From the NCBI GenBank assembly GCA_027009605.1, contig JALVCY010000338.1, forward strand, positions 1-11,391: a stretch of DNA of 11,391 bases, read 5' to 3'. Origin of the DNA: Saprospiraceae bacterium. Its GTDB lineage: Bacteria; Bacteroidota; Bacteroidia; Chitinophagales; Saprospiraceae. The translations under genes and the position numbers were made by a program. The notes under the pieces were generated by a model. The model was not told the origin of the DNA, made no database searches, and saw only the letters and a program-made list of their open reading frames with translations. Below, piece by piece: positions 1 through 8,014 of this stretch (position 1 is the first letter of the stretch; each line of letters starts with the position of its first letter).

Positions 1-267
1 GGATTGAGCCGACTCTTCAATGGGAGCCGCTTCAAACAGCGCTATCTCGCCAAAGAATTTTTCAGGATAGATGATGTCTTTAATCATGACTTGACCGGTC
101 GTCCCAACCTTATAAATCTTGATTATTCCCTTGAGAAGGAAGTAGATATTTTCCGGCGTTTGACCTTGTTCGTAAATGTTTTGCCCTTTCGGGAAAATGC
201 GGGTTTCTCCTGCTTGGAATAAGGACTCAATGGCCGGCTCGGAGCAATTTTGAAAAAGATGAATCAT
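1..267 (-). CDS. Crp/Fnr-family transcriptional regulator, N-terminal part (cut by window edge)
   Basis: Reading the minus strand gives an open frame with no stop down to base 1, so the gene continues beyond the window. The 89 visible residues form a cyclic-nucleotide-binding-type beta-barrel: FPKGQNIYEQGQ near residues 25-36, a YFLLKG strand, and the hallmark FGEIAL at 72-77. The DNA-binding winged helix would lie in the missing part. The family are one-component regulators responding to cAMP, redox or other signals. The phosphate-binding Arg that follows FGE.AL in cAMP-binding members is not evident here (APIEESAQ), so cAMP is doubtful as ligand. An upstream ATG at 309 is in frame, but a TATCTTTG promoter box lies at 314-321, which would put transcription start at or past that codon. 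I therefore prefer the ATG at 267. The gene is divergent from the adhesin gene. Confidence 0.85.
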   Translation of the reverse strand, partial: MIHLFQNCSEPAIESLFQAGETRIFPKGQNIYEQGQTPENIYFLLKGIIKIYKVGTTGQVMIKDIIYPEKFFGEIALFEAAPIEESAQS

Positions 268-313
268 AGCGGCAGGTTGTGAATTGTGTGAATTGTTCAA
301 TGTTCTCATGTGG

Positions 314-321
314 CAAAGATA
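314..321 (-). promoter_or_regulatory. Probable -7 box of the Crp/Fnr gene
   Basis: On the minus strand the sequence is TATCTTTG, a perfect match to the Bacteroidota -7 consensus TAnnTTTG. A TTTG at 348-351 is the nearest -33 candidate, but the 26-bp spacing is longer than usual, so the -33 element is weak. The expected start is near base 307, giving a leader of about 40 nt to the ATG at 267, or a leaderless message from 309. Confidence 0.5.
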
Positions 322-637
322 TTAAGAAATTGGAAATTTATTTGTAACAAAATTTATTGTTTGTGTATCATTATTATGTGCTTTTTGTTTGTAAGTAACT
401 GATTTGTAATGGGTTATTTTTTTTTATTTTTTTATTTGTGAAATTTTTGTACTAGGTTGGTGGCTATTTTTTGACATTTTATTTTTGAGATGATTTGTGA
501 AAATGTGTGATTGGCGTTGTTTTTTATTGTCAAATAATAGTCATTTGTTGTTGGGTAAATGGGGCGGGTAGCTGAGCCAATGAGTAAAGGTCAATACTAT
601 TGATTATGAGTAAGTTATAGATGTGAATTATTACATA
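322..637. other. AT-rich divergent intergenic region, no gene seen
   Basis: This stretch, rich in T runs, separates the divergent Crp/Fnr and adhesin genes. No frame shows a credible protein. A weak dyad (ACATTTT at 474-480, AAAATGT at 500-506, 19-nt loop) is visible and may be chance in such AT-rich DNA. Nothing else stands out. Confidence 0.5.
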
Positions 638-668
638 TTGGATTTTTGGCAATTAACCTGTATCTTTG
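638..668 (+). promoter_or_regulatory. Bacteroidota-type promoter of the adhesin-porP operon
   Basis: TTG at 638-640, a 20-bp spacer and TATCTTTG at 661-668 match the Bacteroidota primary sigma factor consensus (TTG about -33, TAnnTTTG at -7). Transcription would start near 675, giving a 5' leader of about 100 nt before the ATG at 779. The same TTG-N20-TATCTTTG layout recurs upstream of the blaI-like gene. Confidence 0.65.
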
Positions 669-778
669 GACTTTGAATCAAAAGCCAGATGCAAACTGCT
701 TGATTCTTAGTGTGATAAGCTCCAAGAGTAATAAATTTCCCAAGTTATTATTCGGATTATCAACTTTGAACAACACGT

Positions 779-3700
779 ATGAGAAACAAATTGAATTGGT
801 TTTTTCTCGCTTTATTTTTTGCTACATTATTTTTATCTGTAGATCAATTAGCGGCCAAAAACCAGTATAACTCAAGATTGACGAGAGAGAGTTCTGCTCT
901 TGTCATCTTAGGCGATTGGACTGTTCCCCCCCCGCCATGTGCCAATCCCCCCAAGATTGCTTCAATAGATGTAACGCATACTTCCTGTGGGAGTACAGGC
1001 GGAGTCATCGTGTTGAATATGCAAGGCAATGTCTCAGATTATACCTATTCTTGGTCTCCAAATCTTAGTACCACCAATGTCCTATCCGGTTTAGTGGCCG
1101 GGACATACCGGGTGACGGTCTCTGACAATGTTACTCCGGCCTGTTCCATAGATACTTTTATTGTTGTGCAAAATACGGATGGTCCGAATGCGTCTATTGT
1201 CAGCACTGCACCGACCACCTGTTTGTTGTCGAATGGTCAGGCCCAGCTGGAACCGGCTAATTTGGATTTTAAGTGGGATGATTTGGTGACTTCAGCCTCT
1301 CGTATCAACTTGACGGATCGCACCTATTCTGTGACGGCGACAGATGCGGCGACCGGCTGTTATAGTGTATTAGCGGTGAGTATAGATTCTGTGAATCCTT
1401 TGGTGACAAGCTTGTCAATTTTGGAGCCGCCGACCTGTAATCAATCCAATGGGACGGCGGAAATTCAAGTGATGAGTGGAGGTACGGGAGATTACAGTTA
1501 CAGCTGGGGTACGGACTCGGTCAATACCGGTTTGCCCCCGGGTTCTTTTGGTGTTCAGGTGACAGATAATGGCAACGGCTGCGTGGATTCGTTGTATTTT
1601 ACCATGACGAATGCGCAATCGGTTGGTAGCTTAACTCTGACGTCGGTAACACCTGCTTCTTGTAATGGGGGCAGTGATGGGACGGCTAATTTTGACTTTG
1701 TGGAGGAGTTTCCGTTTGGGGAGCCTTCTTCAATTTTGATAAAGGACTATGCGGGTACACCGCAGAATAATGGTTTTCTGGCTGCCGGAACTTATCAAGC
1801 CTATTTGTTGGATGCCGGGGGATGTTTGGTGGATTCGACGATTGTGCAGATGACGGAGAATTCGTCTTTGAATGTAGTGCCCAATGTTCTAGCCCAAACT
1901 TGTACGGTCGGTGGAATTATCACCTTGGATGTGACCGGAGGTGTTTCTCCTTACACTTATGATTGGGAAGACCTTGCGGGAAATAATAACGACAAGGATC
2001 GTGTGGAGTTGGTTGCCGGGAATTATGCTGTAACAGTTCATGATGCTTTAGGCTGTCAATATGTTTTGCCGGCCATCAATGTGGGCAATGAATGTGGTTC
2101 GGGGGCATGCACGAATCCCGTTATTATTACGGAAGTGGTGGTCGAACAGTCGGTTTGTGGCAATTTTAACGGAAGTGCCAAAGTCTTAGTCAATGCCAAT
2201 CCTGCAGATTATAATTGGGAATGGTCTCCTGCCGCCGGTGTGCTAATAGATCCGGGTAATGAGCGCCAATCTTTGGGGGTAGGGACGTATTCTGTTACGA
2301 TTACGGATAAGTTGAATAATGCCTGTTTTACGACCAAGTCTTTTGCGGTAACGAATAGTGACGGGCCGCAGGCGACAGTTGTTTCTACGACACCGGTGAC
2401 TTGTAATAGTACGAATGGCTCGGCTAGTTTGGAGCCTGTGAATCTAACTTATACTTGGGCGGATGGTTTGCACTTATCGGAGCGAAATGATTTGGAAGAT
2501 GGTTATCACTTTGTGACGGTGACAGATGGGAACTGCGAGAATGTGGTGACGGTATATATTGATGATACAAAAACCTTGGACGCTTCGGCTGTTATCTTGC
2601 AACAACCGACTTGCGGCGAAAGCAATGGCTCGGTGAAGATTGAAGTGGCGGATGGTTCCGGGAGCTATAGTTATGATTGGGGAGCCGGTGCGACCCATAG
2701 TGGGTTGGCAGCCGGTCATTATGATGTCATGGTGGCTGATTTGGTGACAGGATGTGATACGACGTTGAGCATTGTATTGAATGATGCGGTCAATGGGGCA
2801 ACGGTAAATATAAACGGGCCGGTATTTACGACCTGCGCCGGTTCTAGTGATGCGACGGTAGATTACGAGGTGGTGTATTCTTCGGGCTTTGTGCTGCCGG
2901 CCACGATAGAAATCCTAAATCATGCAGACAGTGTGGTGACTAACGGGGAGTTGTTGGTTGGGCCGCATTGTATAGTCGTGAAGGATGGCAACGGATGTAT
3001 TGCCGGGCAAGGCTGCTTTTTTGTGAATTCGCCGTTGGCGATTAACGTTTATTCTTCGGTGACACCTGTGACCTGTACGGGTACAGGGGCGATAGATTTG
3101 GTAGTGACCGGAGGCGAAGGGGGTTATACTTTTAATTGGGCGGATATGGCTGGGACTTCTAATCCGGAAGATCGCACCGGCTTGAGTACGGGGACTTATG
3201 CTGTGTCGATAACAGATGGGATGGGTTGTGAAGTGACTCAAGATGAGATAAATGTGCCTGATATTTGTGGTTGTGATGTGGTATCCGGGACGATAACGGC
3301 GGATAGTACGGATATATGCGATCAAAAACCCAATATGCTTATTTCGGCGACCCCGGATGGCAATGCCTTTGTGCCTACGGGCTATAAGGTCAAATATCTG
3401 TTGACCAAATCCAGTGATGACATTTTTTATCAATCTTCGGATGTGCCGCAATTTACGATACAAGGCTCCGGAGAATTTGTCATTCATACTTTTATTTATG
3501 ATCCGGCTACATTTGATTTTGCTTCCATTGATTATGGGACGACCACGTTGTATGATGTGAATAATCAGTTGATACAAGGCGGGGGTTTAATTTGCGCAAG
3601 CTTAGATGTGGCAGGCGCTGTCGTGTTAGTGAACAAGTGTACGGTTTGTAATTTGCCGATGCCTACGATTTCGGTAACGGATGCGCACTGCGGGGCGATG

Positions 3701-6460
3701 GATGGAGCGCTTCAATTGGGATATACTCAGGATACTACCGGGTTTCAATATAAATGGTCTCCGGATATTGGGGATTCTTGGCAGGCTTCAGGTTTGGAGG
3801 CCGGCGCTTATTATGTGACGGTGAGTGAATATGGAGATGATGCTTGTGCGGTGTCCAAAACGGTGGTGATAACGAATGTCGATGGCCCCGTGGTGACGAT
3901 AGATTCTATTGCGCCTACTATCTGTACGGCGGCGAATGGTTTTTTGCGGTTGTCACCGACTAATCTGGCTTATTTGTGGGAAAATGGCTCGGAGAGTTAT
4001 GTCCGGTCTAGTCTGACAGATACGCTGTATGCAATCAAGGCGACGGATGAATCGACGGGGTGTTTTAGTATGCTGGGCATTACCATAGAGAAGGAAGATC
4101 CGATGGACGCCAGCCTAGAAATTATCAGTCAGCCGGTTTGTGGGTTGAATAATGGGCATGCGAAGATTAGTGTGGATGGAGGGAGTGGACACTATTCTTA
4201 TTCATGGGGCAATTTTGAAGAGAAGGATGATATGCCGCCCGGGCAATACACGGTAGTGGTGTCTGATATGGATTATGGATGTCATGACGTGTTGCCGTTT
4301 ACGATGGAAAATGTAGCCAAAAATTTGATAGCGGCGGATAGTTTGTTTTTGGAGAATGGGAATTGTGCGGCGCCGTTTCCGATTTGTTTTGACTTGCCTG
4401 CGTCCAATGCTTTTGGGTATGTGTTTACCGACAATGGCTTGGATTATACGGATAATATAATTGCCTGTGGTTTGGATACGATTCATTATTATGATGTGAC
4501 GATATTTCAGGCGGGGACTTATTCAGTGGTTGGGACTTTTGACGGGGTCAATCATTCGGGGTTGATAACAGGAGTCGATGCGTTATTGGATTCTGTTCAG
4601 GTCTGGGATCCGTATAGCGGTTGGGTCTTGGATAGCAATCAATTGGTTGCCACGAATCCGATAGGTGATTATGGTGACTTGTTGGTGACCGACCCAAATT
4701 CCGGTTCGATTACTTTTTTGCCATTGTTTGTAGAGGCTGTAGAGCAGGGTATTCAGTTGACCTTTAGTACGGGGACGCATGATATTTTTGTGAAGGAGAA
4801 TTCGACGGGGTGCATGGATACTTTATTTGTCGATATAGCGTGTGTAACCTGTCCGAGTTTGTATTCCGGTTCGGATACTATTTGGGGGGGGATTTGTGGC
4901 GTAGATACGGGTTTTATCTGTTTGGATATACCACCGTCCGAATTGGTGAATTATACGATAAAAGATAACTGGGTGGATTATGGCGGAGATTTTTCCGCTT
5001 GCGCCAATAACCAAACACGTCTGAATCTAGAGCAAGGCGGGCATACGCTGTTGATTACCAATCACCAAACCCAATGTATAGATACGGTACACGTATTGGT
5101 GTATTGTGTGCCGCCGGCAGATTTTGAGATAGATACCGTGTTGTACGAGCATGACCATATTGAGGTGTGCTTGGATAATTCTTTGTTGACGGGGACGCCC
5201 TTTTTCTCGCAAGAGATGTGTCAAATAATCGGGGAGCCGAAAGTGAGTAATTCCATAGATTATTCCAATTATTGTTTGGATATAGGAGGATTGGCCTTGG
5301 GATTGGATACGCTGTGTGTGAAAGTCTGTGATGACCAGGATAATTGTACGATGACCTATATTTATGTCAATGTCTTGCCCCGGATAGATACGGTTCATGC
5401 CTTTGTAACGGTGACGACGATGGATACTTTGTGTGTGGATACGAGTTTATTTAGGGGGGATATAGTCCTTGCGGAAAATTTGTGTCCGAGTCTTTCCGGG
5501 CAGGCGGTTGATGTGAATATATTGGGGCAAACGGGCTGTGTGGAAGTAAGTGGATTGGCGATTGGGCAGGATACGGTATGTCTGAAGGTGTGTGATAGTC
5601 ATAATTATTGTGACACGACGGTTTTTGTGGTGCAAAGTGATGTTCCCAAGCCGGATACGCTGGATATAGAAATGCTCATCTATGGCGATACGGTGATATG
5701 TGCGGATGTGAGTGAATTGCCGCGACCGGTGGAGATTTTTTCTACCATCTGTGCGGACGATCCGGGCAAGGCGATGTTTCAAGTAAGTTTGTCTAGTTAT
5801 TGCGTAAGCATCAATGCGTATAGCTATGGGCAAGATACCTTGTGTTTGGAGTTTTGTGATGATCAATTTTGTGATACGTTGGTGCTTGCGGTGAATATTA
5901 TACAGGATACTTTGGCGCCCCCTGTAGCCAATGATGATTACGAACATGCGGTCTTGAATCGATCGGTGGATATGTATCCGTTGGACAATGATTTGATCAA
6001 TGGAACGGTGGAAAGCTTGAGTCTGCAACAAGTTCCGCGGCATGGAAAAGTGGTGATAAATAATGACTATAGTTTTACTTATACACCGGATCCGGCTACT
6101 TGTAATGTGCAAGATAGTTTTGTCTATGTGCTTAATAACAAAAATGGCACAGATAATGCAGTGGTCTATGTGGAAGTCCTTTGTGACGAAATAACAGTCA
6201 GCAATGCCTTGTCCCCAAACGGGGATGGTGTGAACGACTATTTGTATATTGAAGATATAGATAAGTACCCTGATAATCAGGTATTTGTGTACAATAGATG
6301 GGGAAATCAGGTGTTTTACCGAAAGGGCTATTCGAATAGTGATCCTTGGGATGGACTTTGGGAAAGTACGGATTTGCCGGTTGGTACCTATTTCTATGTG
6401 ATTGATTTGGGAGCCGCAAGCAGGAAAAAGTACAAAGGATATATTCAGATAAGTCGATAA
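779..6460 (+). CDS. Giant secreted SprB-repeat surface protein with T9SS type B sorting domain
   Basis: This 1893-residue protein is probably an extracellular adhesin or motility-type filament. Residues 1-26 are a Sec signal peptide (hydrophobic core, LAA/K cleavage region). Thirteen SprB-like repeats of about 70 residues, each with a TC...NG start, a Y.Y.W core and an AGTY.V...D..GC end, lie at 58-445 (five), 447-832 (five) and 960-1182 (three). A different domain sits at 833-957. Two related modules follow at about 1190-1355 and 1372-1445, then three six-cysteine repeats at 1450-1706. A cadherin-like/bacterial Ig domain spans 1714-1801 (PPVANDD, HGKV, YTPDP). A CHU_C gliding-motility-associated C-terminal domain spans 1804-1893 (LSPNGDGVND, VYNRWGNQVF, WDG, LPVGTYFY); this is the T9SS type B sorting signal. 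The start gives a clean signal peptide. A C8 tract at 926-933 and a G8 tract at 4884-4891 lie in frame. Domain calls are by eye; the exact ligand is unknown, and the name of the C-terminal domain does not prove gliding. Confidence 0.93.
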   Translation: MRNKLNWFFLALFFATLFLSVDQLAAKNQYNSRLTRESSALVILGDWTVPPPPCANPPKIASIDVTHTSCGSTGGVIVLNMQGNVSDYTYSWSPNLSTTNVLSGLVAGTYRVTVSDNVTPACSIDTFIVVQNTDGPNASIVSTAPTTCLLSNGQAQLEPANLDFKWDDLVTSASRINLTDRTYSVTATDAATGCYSVLAVSIDSVNPLVTSLSILEPPTCNQSNGTAEIQVMSGGTGDYSYSWGTDSVNTGLPPGSFGVQVTDNGNGCVDSLYFTMTNAQSVGSLTLTSVTPASCNGGSDGTANFDFVEEFPFGEPSSILIKDYAGTPQNNGFLAAGTYQAYLLDAGGCLVDSTIVQMTENSSLNVVPNVLAQTCTVGGIITLDVTGGVSPYTYDWEDLAGNNNDKDRVELVAGNYAVTVHDALGCQYVLPAINVGNECGSGACTNPVIITEVVVEQSVCGNFNGSAKVLVNANPADYNWEWSPAAGVLIDPGNERQSLGVGTYSVTITDKLNNACFTTKSFAVTNSDGPQATVVSTTPVTCNSTNGSASLEPVNLTYTWADGLHLSERNDLEDGYHFVTVTDGNCENVVTVYIDDTKTLDASAVILQQPTCGESNGSVKIEVADGSGSYSYDWGAGATHSGLAAGHYDVMVADLVTGCDTTLSIVLNDAVNGATVNINGPVFTTCAGSSDATVDYEVVYSSGFVLPATIEILNHADSVVTNGELLVGPHCIVVKDGNGCIAGQGCFFVNSPLAINVYSSVTPVTCTGTGAIDLVVTGGEGGYTFNWADMAGTSNPEDRTGLSTGTYAVSITDGMGCEVTQDEINVPDICGCDVVSGTITADSTDICDQKPNMLISATPDGNAFVPTGYKVKYLLTKSSDDIFYQSSDVPQFTIQGSGEFVIHTFIYDPATFDFASIDYGTTTLYDVNNQLIQGGGLICASLDVAGAVVLVNKCTVCNLPMPTISVTDAHCGAMDGALQLGYTQDTTGFQYKWSPDIGDSWQASGLEAGAYYVTVSEYGDDACAVSKTVVITNVDGPVVTIDSIAPTICTAANGFLRLSPTNLAYLWENGSESYVRSSLTDTLYAIKATDESTGCFSMLGITIEKEDPMDASLEIISQPVCGLNNGHAKISVDGGSGHYSYSWGNFEEKDDMPPGQYTVVVSDMDYGCHDVLPFTMENVAKNLIAADSLFLENGNCAAPFPICFDLPASNAFGYVFTDNGLDYTDNIIACGLDTIHYYDVTIFQAGTYSVVGTFDGVNHSGLITGVDALLDSVQVWDPYSGWVLDSNQLVATNPIGDYGDLLVTDPNSGSITFLPLFVEAVEQGIQLTFSTGTHDIFVKENSTGCMDTLFVDIACVTCPSLYSGSDTIWGGICGVDTGFICLDIPPSELVNYTIKDNWVDYGGDFSACANNQTRLNLEQGGHTLLITNHQTQCIDTVHVLVYCVPPADFEIDTVLYEHDHIEVCLDNSLLTGTPFFSQEMCQIIGEPKVSNSIDYSNYCLDIGGLALGLDTLCVKVCDDQDNCTMTYIYVNVLPRIDTVHAFVTVTTMDTLCVDTSLFRGDIVLAENLCPSLSGQAVDVNILGQTGCVEVSGLAIGQDTVCLKVCDSHNYCDTTVFVVQSDVPKPDTLDIEMLIYGDTVICADVSELPRPVEIFSTICADDPGKAMFQVSLSSYCVSINAYSYGQDTLCLEFCDDQFCDTLVLAVNIIQDTLAPPVANDDYEHAVLNRSVDMYPLDNDLINGTVESLSLQQVPRHGKVVINNDYSFTYTPDPATCNVQDSFVYVLNNKNGTDNAVVYVEVLCDEITVSNALSPNGDGVNDYLYIEDIDKYPDNQVFVYNRWGNQVFYRKGYSNSDPWDGLWESTDLPVGTYFYVIDLGAASRKKYKGYIQISR
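926..952. repeat. Poly-C tracts (C8 and C6) inside the adhesin gene
   Basis: Bases 926-933 are eight consecutive C and 947-952 six consecutive C. They encode the proline-rich link just after the signal peptide (codons 50-58). Tracts of this length are possible slippage sites; whether they vary is not visible in one sequence. Confidence 0.6.
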
Positions 6461-6496
6461 AAAAAATAAACCCCGCTATAACCAATTGAAAAGACC

Positions 6497-7492
6497 ATGA
6501 CACGATCAAACATTATTATTTTATTCATGTCACTTTTGAGTGTGACTGCTACTGCACAACAGCAGAGTATGTTTACGAAGTACATGTTTAACACCTTAGC
6601 CTTTAATCCGGCTTATGCGGGTTCGCGAGAAGCACTGTCAGTAAATTTGCTCTATCGCAATCAATGGATGGGGCTGGACGGAGCGCCTGTTACTCAGACC
6701 TTGGGCATTCATGCGCCCATCAAGCCAAGGGTGGCTTTAGGACTGACAATTGTAAATGATAAAATCGGTCCGACGGGCTCTACGGGTGTGAACGGAATAT
6801 ATGCCTATCGGATGGATTTTGGAAAAGGTAAATTGTCGGTAGCTTTGCAGGGGGGCGCCTTAAATTGGAGAGCCGACTGGAATAAATTGAGATATAAGGA
6901 TCCCCAAACGATAGATGATGCTTTTGCTAATGGGAATGAATCCAAATGGTTTCCCAATTTTGGAGCGGGTATATACTACTATTCGGATCATTTTTATACC
7001 GGTTTTGCTTCGCCGGGTTTATTGGAATCTAGTTTGAGTGATGTGAATTCCGGTTATGAACTGCATTCCAAATTATACCGGCACTACTATTATAGTGTGG
7101 GCGGAGCGATTCCGCTAGCCGGTGATATGATAATGTTTAAGCCCTCGGCTTTGTTTAAGGCGGTGAATTTGTTTTCTACCGGCAAGAAGACGGCTAATTC
7201 TGTAGGTGCTCCGATGGAATTTGATATTGATTTAGGCTTTTTATTTTATGATACTTTTTGGTTTGGTGCTTCTTTCCGGTCTTCTGTGGAGCGTTTTACC
7301 AACAAGTCTAGTAGTTATGATTCTGCCGATGTATGGACTTCGTTGCAATTGCGTAATGGTGCACGTATTGGCTTGGCTTATGATTATTCTTTGACTAAGA
7401 TACAGACGGTATCCAGCGGTAGCGTGGAGGTGATGCTGGGTTATGACTTTAATTATAAGGATGCTGCTTTGGCGCATGTTAGATATTTTTGA
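6497..7492 (+). CDS. PorP/SprF family type IX secretion system membrane protein
   Basis: The 331-residue product starts with a Sec signal peptide (about residues 1-20, ending TATA before QQQ). It then shows the family opening FTKYMFNTLAFNPAYAGSR and RNQWMGLDGAPVTQTLGIHAP, followed by alternating aromatic/glycine beta-strands of an outer-membrane barrel and an aromatic end (HVRYF). Length fits the PorP/SprF family. In Flavobacterium, SprF is needed to deliver the SprB adhesin to the surface, and such genes commonly sit next to CHU_C-domain proteins. Here it starts 36 bp after the giant protein, on the same strand, with no promoter box seen between them, so the two are probably one transcript and cognate partners. 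There is no OmpA-like C-terminal extension, so it is more like SprF than a PorE-type protein. The exact substrate is inference from position. Confidence 0.93.
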   Translation: MTRSNIIILFMSLLSVTATAQQQSMFTKYMFNTLAFNPAYAGSREALSVNLLYRNQWMGLDGAPVTQTLGIHAPIKPRVALGLTIVNDKIGPTGSTGVNGIYAYRMDFGKGKLSVALQGGALNWRADWNKLRYKDPQTIDDAFANGNESKWFPNFGAGIYYYSDHFYTGFASPGLLESSLSDVNSGYELHSKLYRHYYYSVGGAIPLAGDMIMFKPSALFKAVNLFSTGKKTANSVGAPMEFDIDLGFLFYDTFWFGASFRSSVERFTNKSSSYDSADVWTSLQLRNGARIGLAYDYSLTKIQTVSSGSVEVMLGYDFNYKDAALAHVRYF

Positions 7493-7510
7493 TTGTTTTT
7501 TTTCTTTTTG

Positions 7511-7549
7511 GAAAAAAGGTCTTTGGCTTGGGTCGGAGGCCTTTTTTTT
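7511..7549 (+). terminator. Rho-independent terminator of the adhesin-porP operon
   Basis: An A-rich left arm with GGTCT (7512-7522) pairs with AGGCC and a run of eight T (7537-7549), with one G-U pair and a loop of about 13-15 nt. It begins 18 bp after the porP-like stop codon. Confidence 0.75.
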
Positions 7550-7651
7550 GTCTTTGGTCTTTTGGGTGCGCCGGTGGCGCTTTTGGTCTTTGGCTTCGGT
7601 AGTGGTTGTTCTTGGGTTTATTGCGGGATGCTTGTTTTTTGTGGTTGAAAA

Positions 7652-7732
7652 AGTTGATTCGCTGCGCTAGTTGATTCACTTGTCCTTCGGACTTCGTTAG
7701 TTGATTCGCTTCGCTAGTTGATTCGCTGCGCT
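7652..7732. repeat. 17-bp direct repeats AGTTGATTCGCTKCGCT
   Basis: Copies lie at 7652-7668, 7699-7715 and 7716-7732. More degenerate copies lie at 7998-8014, 8015-8031 and 8032-8048, and a related pair begins near 9138. The interval between the first two copies contains a GTCC-TTC-GGAC hairpin (7682-7692). Stops in all useful frames argue against coding. These units form the left part of each larger repeat block. Confidence 0.75.
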
Positions 7733-7953
7733 AGTTGAGAGATTTGGGTATTTGTTTGAGATTTTATTTTATCATTTGATATTTGGGATTCTGTATTTGA
7801 TATAGTTGTAAGATATTTTAGCTGCCTAGCCGTTACACCGTTACACCGTTATACCGTTATACCGTTCATTGCCTACGGCTCACTGGGTTGAGAACTTGTC
7901 CCGATTACTATCGTGGATTCGGACTTCGTGGTTGAGAGCTTCGCAGGTTGAGA
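7699..7953. repeat. Long direct repeat, copy 1 (255 bp)
   Basis: The block consists of 17-mers, an AT-rich stretch, a conserved 56-bp segment (7774-7829), an 8-bp array (7830-7861) and a segment with the GTCC/GGAC stem (7898-7924) ending in GCAGGTTGAGA. Copy 2 is at 8015-8294. From 7774 onward the two copies match base for base except for array length and one substitution (T7880 versus C8221). I see no open frame or transposase in it. Confidence 0.85.
7830..7861. repeat. 8-bp tandem array CCGTTAYA, 4 units
   Basis: Two CCGTTACA units are followed by two CCGTTATA units and a partial CCGTTC. The matching array in copy 2 has seven units, so this is a variable-number tandem repeat. Confidence 0.9.
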
Positions 7954-8014
7954 TGACTTGGGTTTTTGTTTGGGATTTTAGTTGATAGAGTTGAAGAAGT
8001 TGATTTGCTTCGTT

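Noticed and set aside
4..222. Plus-strand open frame of 72 codons
   Set aside because: It is the opposite-strand shadow of the Crp/Fnr gene, whose protein motifs are clear on the minus strand.
474..506. ACATTTT/AAAATGT dyad as terminator or operator
   Set aside because: Seven AT-rich pairs with a 19-nt loop in very AT-rich DNA are expected by chance.
646..870. Plus-strand open frame of 74 codons before and over the adhesin start
   Set aside because: It covers the promoter and leader and overlaps the signal-peptide region out of frame; composition shows no recognisable protein.
2915..3577. Long minus-strand open frames inside the adhesin gene (also 5447-6112)
   Set aside because: Antisense shadows produced by the codon use of the repeat gene; Ile/Arg/His-rich products without a domain.
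7443..7670. Plus-strand open frame overlapping the porP end
   Set aside because: It runs through the terminator and low-complexity T/G-rich DNA, giving a Trp/Phe-rich product without family features.
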